Below are positions 1 to 5,737 of a stretch of 6,486 bases of DNA, piece by piece. The notes under the pieces were generated by a model. It saw nothing but the letters and a program-made list of their open reading frames with translations, did not search any database and was not told the origin of the DNA. The stretch is from Deltaproteobacteria bacterium (GTDB lineage Bacteria > Bdellovibrionota_B > Oligoflexia > Oligoflexales > Bog-1112): the NCBI GenBank assembly GCA_003136475.1, contig PLEQ01000459.1:1-6486 (forward strand), given 5' to 3'. The position numbers and the translations under genes are program-made. Numbering within the stretch: the stretch's first letter is position 1; each line of letters starts with the position of its first letter.

Positions 1-525
1 AGCATCCATTGCATAGAGAATGAGAAGGAGAAGGAGTCCACCCAGCAAGAGACTGAGAATGACTTCTTTCACTTTATCGACCAAAAAAGTTTTCGGTGTC
101 TGCCGATTAAAGCCATGCTTGTCTTCAATTTTGAAAGTCAGAAAGAGATCAAACGGCACCGAGTAAATAAAATTGACGATTCCTAAAATCGCCCAAAAGG
201 CCAGCCCTATCCAAAGCGCCCCACCCCCTCGCACTGCTGCGAAATGCATAGCGGCTCGCTCAATGACGCTGAAACCGCCAAAGGCTATAAAAGCTAGCAA
301 GACAAAAGTATGGATCCAGCTCGAAACGATGCCATAGAAAAATTTGTCCTCAGTGTAAGCAAGTATTTTTGCAAACTCTTCATCGGCAATACCAAGGGTT
401 TTTTTTGCCGAATCTTGTTTTGCGACATCGCGGTAGTACCGACGATTTTTGAAACTTAACAAGGTTTCAAAAAACAATTTCAACAATTTAAAAGCCATGA
501 ACAAAGCAAAAATTTGAGTAGCCAT
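1..525 (-). CDS. Ste24/CAAX prenyl protease 1-type M48 peptidase, N-terminal part (cut by left edge)
   Basis: I translated this frame by hand; 175 residues are visible and it stays open to the edge. It matches the membrane-embedded N-terminal domain of the Ste24/ZMPSTE24 (M48A) family. The diagnostic stretch is residues 122-146: a VPFDLFLTF helix end, then IEDKHGFNRQTPKTF, close to the family's typical EEKHGFNKQTP. Hydrophobic segments lie near residues 3-22, 72-90, 100-122 and 155-173, with a charged loop near 29-62. In the family this domain encloses a chamber, and a zinc HExxH site further on cleaves membrane-associated substrates; bacterial substrates are generally unknown. The HExxH part lies beyond the left edge, so activity cannot be judged. 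The ATG at 525 follows TAAGGAG with a 5-base spacer, and that TAA is the stop of the upstream rmuC gene, so the two are probably co-transcribed and may be translationally coupled. The family call is firm; substrate and role are unknown. Confidence 0.9.
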   Translation of the reverse strand, partial: MATQIFALFMAFKLLKLFFETLLSFKNRRYYRDVAKQDSAKKTLGIADEEFAKILAYTEDKFFYGIVSSWIHTFVLLAFIAFGGFSVIERAAMHFAAVRGGGALWIGLAFWAILGIVNFIYSVPFDLFLTFKIEDKHGFNRQTPKTFLVDKVKEVILSLLLGGLLLLLILYAMDA

Positions 526-530
526 GTTGT

Positions 531-537
531 CTCCTTA
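531..537 (-). promoter_or_regulatory. Ribosome-binding site overlapping the rmuC stop codon
   Basis: Read on the minus strand this is TAAGGAG, a near-perfect Shine-Dalgarno 5 bases before the ATG at 525. Its first three bases are the stop codon of the rmuC gene. Ribosomes ending on rmuC would therefore sit on the initiation site of the M48 peptidase gene, an arrangement that favours coupled translation. It also fixes the start of the downstream gene. Confidence 0.85.
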
Positions 538-1707
538 ATGAACCGCAGCGTCTTGCTGGATACGTTCGAGTTTCTCGAGCTGCTTATCAAGTAGACGTGT
601 TCGCGTACTGATAATACCGTCATACTCGCTCTGCACATCCGTGATGCGTTTACCCATCACTTGCAGCTTCTGACAGAACATCTTCCACTGTTTACGAAAG
701 CCAGCAATCTGCTCGAGAATTTCCTGTGAGGTCTTCTCGACGGAAAAATGATCTATCGCCTTCCGGACGACCGCAAGTACGGCGAAGAGAGTCATAGGCG
801 AACAGGTGATAATTCTGTTCTTTAGCCCTTGATCGAAAAGACCTGGATCTTCCTGCATTATAAACGAAAAAACTTGCTCGTGCGGAATTAATAGCAAAAC
901 ACAGTCCACCGATTCCGGAAGATCATAATAACTACGCTCAGCTAGCTCTTTATAGCAATTTTTCACGTCAGAAATAAAAGCCTTAGAGTACTTGTCACGT
1001 TCCAGCTTTTCCGAAGCTTCCACAAAGCGGGTGTAGTTCTGAATAGGGAATTTTACGTCCATATTGAGGATGAGCCCTTTAGGAAGCATAAACGTAAAAT
1101 CTGGTCGCAAACCGTTGGCCAAAGCTTTCTGTTTGACATAGTTGATGTTTTCAATGAACCCGGCAAGCCGCAGTATATCATCGGCAATACGCTCGCCCAG
1201 CTGGCCTCGGGCTTGCGAGTTCGCGAGAATGGCTTTCAAACTGGAAGTGGTTTCCAAAAGATCGGCCGTTTGCCCATTCGCGGTCGAGATCAACGTGGAC
1301 AATTTGGTCATTTGAATGTTCTTCTCACGCTCGGAAGAGGAAACGAGGTCGGCCACTTTATTCAGCTGCATATTTACAGTTTCAAATTGGCGTTGTAGGT
1401 CTGCCTTGCTGTGCTTGAGTTCATGCGTAATGAGCTCGCGATCACCATTCAGTTGGTGACCCGCTAGTTTCAACATCGAGTCGGTCGATTTCGAAAGAAC
1501 ATCCAAGGAAGCCTCATGCAGCTTCGAACTCAGCTGGTTCGAAAAACCTTCAAGCAGGCTGCGATGTTGAAACTCACTCTCCTTGAGTGCTCCCCGCAAG
1601 GCACCAGCGTTTTTATGATTCAGTAATCGCATGATGCCATAGCTTAGGAGCACTCCAAGCAGAAAGCCGCCCAGAAAAAATCCTATGGAAAGCAAGGAGA
1701 CGTCCAT
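535..1707 (-). CDS. rmuC: RmuC-family membrane-anchored PD-(D/E)XK protein
   Basis: 390 residues. A single hydrophobic segment at about 6-28 is followed by a long charged helical, probably coiled-coil stretch (about 38-165), then the conserved RmuC domain (about 166-350) and a second helical tail. The nuclease-like core is visible: RGQLGE at 167-172, RPDFTF at 201-206, and MDVKF at 216-220, giving E172, D203, D217 and K219. These align with GNWGE, QPDV and IDAK of E. coli RmuC. RmuC proteins are linked genetically to limiting inversions between short inverted repeats and are predicted nucleases; the biochemistry is poorly defined. It is shorter than the E. coli protein (475 aa), mostly in the coiled-coil parts. 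The ATG at 1707 has GAGGGG 8 bases upstream and the gene starts 24 bases after the aminotransferase stop. The N-terminal anchor should leave the nuclease domain in the cytoplasm. The family call is secure; a DNA role is inferred from the family. Confidence 0.93.
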   Translation of the reverse strand: MDVSLLSIGFFLGGFLLGVLLSYGIMRLLNHKNAGALRGALKESEFQHRSLLEGFSNQLSSKLHEASLDVLSKSTDSMLKLAGHQLNGDRELITHELKHSKADLQRQFETVNMQLNKVADLVSSSEREKNIQMTKLSTLISTANGQTADLLETTSSLKAILANSQARGQLGERIADDILRLAGFIENINYVKQKALANGLRPDFTFMLPKGLILNMDVKFPIQNYTRFVEASEKLERDKYSKAFISDVKNCYKELAERSYYDLPESVDCVLLLIPHEQVFSFIMQEDPGLFDQGLKNRIITCSPMTLFAVLAVVRKAIDHFSVEKTSQEILEQIAGFRKQWKMFCQKLQVMGKRITDVQSEYDGIISTRTRLLDKQLEKLERIQQDAAVH

Positions 1708-1731
1708 CAGACAGACCCCTCATTCCGTTCT

Positions 1732-3213
1732 CTATTTGCCAAACTCATGAAATGCCTTTTTTAACAGCGTCACCACCAAATCGACTTCAGTATCGGTGAC
1801 ATTGAAGACAGGGGTAAGCCGAAGGGCGTTTTTACCCCCATGTATGATACCCAGCCCGTGGCGTCGCAAGTATCTTTCTAAGCCGTTCTGCCCCAAGACT
1901 GGACAGCGCTCCGGATCCATTGCGATCGACAATAGTAAGCCTGTTCCCTGAACATTGGAAACTAAATTAGGAAATTCATCCGCAAGGCGTTTAAGCTCCT
2001 CAAGCAGGCGCGTTCCCTGGCGATGAATGTTCTCACGTAAGTCAGGAGTCATACTATACAAAACTTGACTCGCCAGCTCAAGAGCGCGCGGATTTGCCGT
2101 CATTGTGTTCCCATAAAGTCCCTGCTTATAAAGCCGGGCGGCGCTTTCATTCAATGCGAGCATCGACAAGGGGAACTGCCCTCCATTGAGCGACTTGGAA
2201 AAAGTTTCCATGTCGGGAAAGACTAAGCTTTCAAAGCCAGGGTAGTCGACAACACTCAAACAAGCTTGAGCACGCAAGCCAGCCTGAATGGAATCGATGA
2301 CGAGGAGGCTACCGTGTTTCTTAGTCCATTCACGTGCTGCTCGGTAGAAGGCAGGTGTGATGGCCCGACCCGGATCACCTTCTCCCATGACAGGTTCGCA
2401 AAACATGGCTTGAATAAAAACTCCCTCGCGATCAGCCCACGTAAAGATATTTTCCAACTCTCTAACATTATTAGGTTCAACCGTGAGCAAATTCCGACGG
2501 TCACGGAAAGACGCTAGCGATTCTTGGTAGATAGGAAGACTGGAATTTGACACCTGCGCCGGCTGTTCTGTGCGACCGTGAAAACTACCTTTTAAACTCA
2601 AGTACATAATTTTTTTAGCCACGTGTCGACCACCGGCATCCGTTTCAATTTTTGCATGCCGGTCAATAATTCGGCAGGCCACAGTAACCGCTTCAGAGCC
2701 AGAATTGATGCAAAGATATTGATAGTATTTTTGACCGTCTGTTCGATGATGTCCGATCTCTTCACGCAAAGCTTGCGTAAACTTCCACTGAGCTATATTC
2801 GCGGTCATAATATTCGCCATCACCTGCGGCTTAGCAAGGGCTCGCAAAAGATGGTCCGGATTGTGTCCAAAACCCAGCATCCCATATCCACCTGTGTCAT
2901 AGATAACAGCACCGCAGCTCGTGATAATCCAGGGTCCCTTGGCCGCCAGGGCGACGTAAGGATTCACATTCATCTCTTCGTAGAAATTTAAGTAATCGCG
3001 CTGTATCTCTTCGATTTGTTCATATTCATCTCGCTCTAGAATCGCAGCGAAGGTTTGTTTGGAATCTTGGTAAAGAACCCAAGCGTCCTCAATAAGGCCA
3101 CTGAGGCGCGGATCTTCCTCAAGAAACTGCTCGACATATTTTGTATCCAGTCCATTCGTTTCTACCCGCCTTTGGTTGGATCGCATATCCATCAGTTTTT
3201 GCAAAACTTCCAT
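1732..3213 (-). CDS. Class III (fold type I) PLP-dependent aminotransferase, substrate unknown
   Basis: 493 residues from the chosen start. The PLP fold is clear: NSGSE at 170-174 (phosphate-binding Gly-Ser), SFHGRT at 210-215 (ring-stacking region), CEPVMGEGD from 272, VIDSIQAG at 305-312 (D307 pairs with the pyridine nitrogen), FSKSLNGG at 338-345 with K340 as the Schiff-base lysine, and TMTANP at 370-375. A C-terminal LRLTPVFN motif includes R465. Class III enzymes move an amino group from an amino acid or omega-amine to a keto acid. Two oddities: the usual DE(V/I)Q motif reads DSIQ, and about 90 residues precede the core, longer than in many relatives. It does not look like a standard ornithine, GABA or glutamate-semialdehyde enzyme, so I name no substrate. 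The ATG at 3213 has GAGGT 4 bases upstream. The frame stays open to a GTG at 3351 without a Shine-Dalgarno; an ATG at 3321 behind GAGAGGAG is an alternative. The upstream residues are low-complexity and Ser/Asn-rich. Confidence 0.88.
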   Translation of the reverse strand: MEVLQKLMDMRSNQRRVETNGLDTKYVEQFLEEDPRLSGLIEDAWVLYQDSKQTFAAILERDEYEQIEEIQRDYLNFYEEMNVNPYVALAAKGPWIITSCGAVIYDTGGYGMLGFGHNPDHLLRALAKPQVMANIMTANIAQWKFTQALREEIGHHRTDGQKYYQYLCINSGSEAVTVACRIIDRHAKIETDAGGRHVAKKIMYLSLKGSFHGRTEQPAQVSNSSLPIYQESLASFRDRRNLLTVEPNNVRELENIFTWADREGVFIQAMFCEPVMGEGDPGRAITPAFYRAAREWTKKHGSLLVIDSIQAGLRAQACLSVVDYPGFESLVFPDMETFSKSLNGGQFPLSMLALNESAARLYKQGLYGNTMTANPRALELASQVLYSMTPDLRENIHRQGTRLLEELKRLADEFPNLVSNVQGTGLLLSIAMDPERCPVLGQNGLERYLRRHGLGIIHGGKNALRLTPVFNVTDTEVDLVVTLLKKAFHEFGK

Positions 3214-3217
3214 ATCT

Positions 3218-3222
3218 ACCTC
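3218..3222 (-). promoter_or_regulatory. Ribosome-binding site deciding the aminotransferase start
   Basis: Read on the minus strand this is GAGGT, followed by AGAT and the ATG at 3213. It is the best-spaced Shine-Dalgarno in the open frame, so I prefer this start over the GTG at 3351. A rival is GAGAGGAG just before the ATG at 3321, which sits only 2-4 bases from that codon and would add 36 residues of unusual composition. Confidence 0.6.
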
Positions 3223-3440
3223 ACTATTCGTACTGTTGCTGAAGGTACAACCGACTGATAATTTAGAAGAACATGTTTTTAAAGAACTGTCGTTAGAATT
3301 TTGGCGCAAGCTCTCTCGCATTGCTCCTCTCAGTTGTCTCATCGCACTCACAATTTTTGCACCGCCGAATCAGCTAGCTTAGGCACTTGCAATTAAGCTT
3401 GGCGTCATCTAAACCAAGGCTACTACAACGATCAACGCAT

Positions 3441-3446
3441 GAGGAG
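3441..3446 (+). promoter_or_regulatory. Ribosome-binding site for the exported protein at 3453
   Basis: GAGGAG, 6 bases before the ATG at 3453. This fixes the start there rather than at the in-frame TTG at 3387, which would add 22 residues ahead of a normal signal peptide. Confidence 0.85.
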
Positions 3447-3452
3447 TTTGTT

Positions 3453-4163
3453 ATGCGCAAAATGAAGTATTGGATAGTAGCGAGTTTGGTTTTAGGTCTC
3501 AGTCCATGGGCTCTTGCCGGCACAAAGCATCAGGACATCATAAAAGCTGCACGTAATAACGATTCTTACGCCTGCAAATACCTTCTCAGCAGTGAATACC
3601 AAAATGCGTACTACTACGACGCAACCACTTTAGCAAATTTGTATAGAGCCGATTGTGATAGATCCGGCCACTCGATCAACCCGACCTTGGTCAACCGAGA
3701 CGTTTTGGATTTCAAAATTTCGCAACACCCGAACGACCGTGCTTTAGTTTACTTTGTTAAGGACGAGTACGGCATCGCAAATCTTTGGGAACTTTCGTCA
3801 ATTACAAATAAGACGCAGTTTTTGACCCGCGATATCAAAAAAATAAACGGTCATTTCAAGTACGATGTCATTCCGTCCACGGATACTACGATCGTCATGG
3901 TCTCTTTGTCCAACAACGGTTCGCTAAGAGCATGGGATAATGATGGTGAGATAGAAAAATGGCTGCTCATCGAGGACTACCGACTGAACCCTAACTTCGG
4001 TAAAGCTGGCATGCCCTTTTCAAGCTATGCTGTATTTGCTATCGACAAAGCCGGCTACGTAATCAAAATCAAGGGCAAAGATTTTCAGAACTCCAAGGCT
4101 GAGACCACTAAAAAATTCAACAGCATCGATGAATTTTTGCGCGTCAATAAGCTCAGCTATTGA
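3453..4163 (+). CDS. Exported protein of unknown function
   Basis: 236 residues, family not recognised. The N-terminus is a classic Sec signal peptide: charged MRKMK, a hydrophobic stretch at 7-19 and ALA at 20-22, predicting cleavage before G23. The mature protein has only two cysteines (C41 and C68), which could pair in the periplasm. Residues 38-68 are rich in Tyr, Asn and Ala and look helical. The middle is beta-rich; around 92-122 the pattern ALVYFVKDEYGIANLW followed by a FLT element resembles one blade of a PD40/TolB-like propeller. That resemblance is weak, and the protein is too small for a full propeller. The C-terminus is lysine-rich and charged. It is the only plus-strand gene here, monocistronic as far as visible, and its TGA lies 3 bases from the stop of the opposing gene. 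That it is a real, exported protein is likely; function is open. Confidence 0.8.
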   Translation: MRKMKYWIVASLVLGLSPWALAGTKHQDIIKAARNNDSYACKYLLSSEYQNAYYYDATTLANLYRADCDRSGHSINPTLVNRDVLDFKISQHPNDRALVYFVKDEYGIANLWELSSITNKTQFLTRDIKKINGHFKYDVIPSTDTTIVMVSLSNNGSLRAWDNDGEIEKWLLIEDYRLNPNFGKAGMPFSSYAVFAIDKAGYVIKIKGKDFQNSKAETTKKFNSIDEFLRVNKLSY

Positions 4164-4166
4164 ATG

Positions 4167-4754
4167 CTAGATTTGCCAGTAGAAAGCCAAGGCAAATTGT
4201 AGTTCCTCGAACAGGGCCTCCCAATTGTACTTTGCATTCAGGTTAGTATTATTGGGAAGCATCCACAAGCTACGAGCGCTCAAGCCAGCATGCTGAGTCA
4301 GCTGGAGATCGATGCCAAGCCAACCCAGCGACAATAGGTAGCGGTCCCTATCCAGCAAACTTGTACCGACTTCTAGCCCCACAAACGGCCGCAATAAAAA
4401 TTGATCTCGAATCAAAAGAAAAACCGTCTTAGCTTGCAAGACCCTCGCAGAGTATTCCGACTCTGCACGATAGCTTAGACCGCCTAGCCACTTGACATGA
4501 GAATGTAGCTTTTTGCTAAGATAGCTGCCAAAGCTCACAGTCTCACCTTCACTGACGATTTCCAATTGCACCGTCTGAGCACGTGTCATTTGGCCTTTTG
4601 CAGAAGCTAGCTCCGTAGCATTGGCATCAAAGAGTGATTCCTGAACGTCTGGACGATCTAAAATATCTTGGTTTTCATGAGACAAACTTTCCGCTCGAAG
4701 GCTTTGCGGGCAAAGACAAGCAATCCAGAGGCAAAATTGAAAAGTCTTTTTCAT
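4167..4754 (-). CDS. Small exported, probable outer-membrane beta-barrel-like protein
   Basis: 195 residues, family not recognised. The N-terminus is a Sec signal peptide (MKKTF, a hydrophobic stretch at 6-16, then SLRA at 18-21), with cleavage expected before E22. No lipobox is visible. After a polar stretch (22-62) the rest reads as alternating strands with turns: SFGSYLSKKLHSHVKWLGGL at 74-93, FLLRPFVGLEVG from 119, LLSLGWLGIDLQL and HAGLSARSLWML. It ends FALAFYWQI, an aromatic-rich last strand as in outer-membrane barrels, although the final residue is Ile rather than Phe or Trp. At this size a small barrel of about eight strands or fewer is plausible; this is inference from the pattern. 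Its ATG follows the TAG of the CAP-domain gene with no gap (TAGATG), and only a weak GAG-type Shine-Dalgarno precedes it, so translation probably depends on coupling. The two exported products may act together at the envelope. Confidence 0.72.
   Translation of the reverse strand: MKKTFQFCLWIACLCPQSLRAESLSHENQDILDRPDVQESLFDANATELASAKGQMTRAQTVQLEIVSEGETVSFGSYLSKKLHSHVKWLGGLSYRAESEYSARVLQAKTVFLLIRDQFLLRPFVGLEVGTSLLDRDRYLLSLGWLGIDLQLTQHAGLSARSLWMLPNNTNLNAKYNWEALFEELQFALAFYWQI
4171..4197. repeat. Inverted repeat at the convergent gene ends, weak terminator candidate
   Basis: ATTTGCC at 4171-4177 and GGCAAAT at 4191-4197 form a perfect 7-bp stem with a 13-base loop. It starts 8 bases after the plus-strand stop and lies within the last codons of the minus-strand gene. 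No T-tract follows on either strand, so it is not a canonical intrinsic terminator. It may slow or end plus-strand transcription, or be chance. Confidence 0.3.
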
Positions 4755-5699
4755 CTAACTCGCAGCGCTCCGTTGACGGGCAAAGACCAAGAGCAGAAAC
4801 CAGATGTCTTCTTGCCTATGAATGATTAGAGATGACAATTTCGCTGCTTTCGATAGCAGGAGATCACGATGACGCGGAGAATTCCAAATAAGCCAGGCAA
4901 GTTCCTCTAGGCTAGCAGCCTGAGCACGGTCTTCGCCAATAAGGTGCAAGTTGGCTCTATGCGCCAAGTCTTGCATTTGACTATTGAGGGTGCGGTCATG
5001 TTCGATGGATTGCCCTAGTGCCAAAGTTTTTGCGATCTTCTTCAACGAACGATTGGCAAATAAGACCGGCTCTAAGCCTGCCTGTTTACGTATGGCGTGG
5101 ACCCAAGACCGCATAGCTTCTTCAGGATCTTGACCTTTTGCTAGGAATTCACGAGCTGGAACTTTTTCGAGGGGTCCCTTACCTGTGGGAATAAGAAACC
5201 AAGTTTGATGGCCACGTTGCGAATGAGCTTTGGGAACACAGGTGACGGAAACAATCCCATCTTCTTTGGGCAAGGCCATCGACGCAGCATACTCTAGCGG
5301 TTGTGAGGGACCGGCAAGAGCATCGGCAAAACGTAGCAAAAGCGGCTGACAAAGTTGCACGATTGCTTGCGGGAGAAAAAGATGATTCGCATGAATCTGC
5401 GCAGCTGCGGGGGCTCTTGTGAAAATAGCGAGAGTATGTTTCGCATCGCATGGACCACGGGCTTCACCATTGAAGCCTTGAACCGCAGTTTGCAGGTTTT
5501 TAGGCAGGGCCTTGTCCGTTCGCTCGAGCAAAAAAGCCCGAACCTGGCTGTCGAAAAGACCCAGTCTTAAAAATTCCCGGCTGCTGATATGTTTTTGTGA
5601 ACATAAGGTCGGGATCTTCTCTGCCAGATCGAAGCGAAAACTTCGTCTGCCATCACCAAGTGCGATAGCAGAAAACAGGAAGATTGAAGACCCTGTCAA
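4755..5699 (-). CDS. Exported protein with C-terminal CAP/SCP-like domain, probable Tat signal; true start probably upstream
   Basis: 314 residues from the first canonical start (TTG at 5699). Residues about 197-308 resemble a CAP/SCP (cysteine-rich secretory/PR-1) domain: IRKQAGLEPV at 203-212, SIEHD at 231-235 with H234, IGED at 254-257 in the place of the family GEN motif, WNSPRHRDLL at 272-281, and a closing aromatic strand. CAP proteins are mostly extracytoplasmic; bacterial members have few proven activities. Residues 20-195 are not recognised and hold four cysteines (33, 84, 117, 154), possibly disulfides. The TTG has no nearby Shine-Dalgarno. In frame upstream the sequence reads STRRQTVSFL, continuing into TGSSIFLFSAIALG: together a twin-arginine signal with AIA as cleavage site. 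The only start options for it are ACG at 5723 (7 bases after AGGA; 322 aa) or ATA at 5738, which overlaps the upstream stop. I keep the TTG coordinate as the conservative minimum. The gene lies between the acyl-CoA dehydrogenase and the barrel-like gene. Confidence 0.75.
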   Translation of the reverse strand: MTGSSIFLFSAIALGDGRRSFRFDLAEKIPTLCSQKHISSREFLRLGLFDSQVRAFLLERTDKALPKNLQTAVQGFNGEARGPCDAKHTLAIFTRAPAAAQIHANHLFLPQAIVQLCQPLLLRFADALAGPSQPLEYAASMALPKEDGIVSVTCVPKAHSQRGHQTWFLIPTGKGPLEKVPAREFLAKGQDPEEAMRSWVHAIRKQAGLEPVLFANRSLKKIAKTLALGQSIEHDRTLNSQMQDLAHRANLHLIGEDRAQAASLEELAWLIWNSPRHRDLLLSKAAKLSSLIIHRQEDIWFLLLVFARQRSAAS

Positions 5700-5730
5700 A
5701 AAACTGACAGTTTGCCTTCGCGTAGAAAAG

Positions 5731-5737
5731 TCCTTTA
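5731..5737 (-). promoter_or_regulatory. Ribosome-binding site overlapping the acyl-CoA dehydrogenase stop
   Basis: Read on the minus strand this is TAAAGGA, whose TAA is the dehydrogenase stop codon. It lies 7 bases before an in-frame ACG at 5723-5721 and about 31 bases before the TTG at 5699. The spacing supports initiation at ACG rather than TTG for the CAP-domain gene. Confidence 0.5.

Larger units (their letters stand above)
3214..3452. other. Intergenic region between divergent genes; presumed promoter region
   Basis: About 240 bases separate the two divergent starts, so promoters for both the aminotransferase cluster and the plus-strand exported-protein gene should lie here. I cannot name a convincing -35/-10 pair. 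For the plus strand, TTGCAA at 3387-3392 and TCTAAA at 3408-3413 are weak candidates with a short 15-base spacer. For the minus strand there is an AT-rich tract at 3256-3300 (TAAATTAT and TTTAAA read on that strand) without a good -35. The tract contains a 6-base palindrome ACATGT at 3271-3276, and AGCTAGCT lies at 3372-3379; both are short enough to be chance. If the longer aminotransferase start were real, the promoter space would shrink to about 100 bases. Confidence 0.4.

Noticed and set aside
2623..2991. Plus-strand open frame of 122 codons opposite the aminotransferase gene
   Set aside because: It lies wholly within a well-supported minus-strand enzyme gene, has no ribosome-binding site that stands out, and its product has no recognisable domain. 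It is a shadow frame.
3271..3276. ACATGT palindrome (GAACATGTTT context) as a LexA-like operator
   Set aside because: The half-sites are imperfect and short, there is no second copy, and no SOS-type gene is adjacent apart from rmuC two genes down. Chance is more likely.
3346..3356. lac-operator-like TTGTGAG in the divergent intergenic region
   Set aside because: Only one half is present with no inverted partner, and no regulator gene is nearby.
3387..3389. TTG start for the plus-strand exported protein
   Set aside because: It would put 22 residues before a complete signal peptide. The ATG at 3453 has GAGGAG at ideal spacing.
4733..4745. Cysteines in the signal peptide of the barrel-like protein as a lipobox
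   Set aside because: The residues before either cysteine (W-I-A-C and A-C-L-C) do not fit the L-[AS]-[GA]-C pattern, and a signal peptidase I site (LRA before E) is better.
5644..5652. Second Arg-Arg pair (GDGRRSF) in the CAP-domain protein as a Tat motif
   Set aside because: It comes after the hydrophobic segment rather than before it and is not followed by an h-region.
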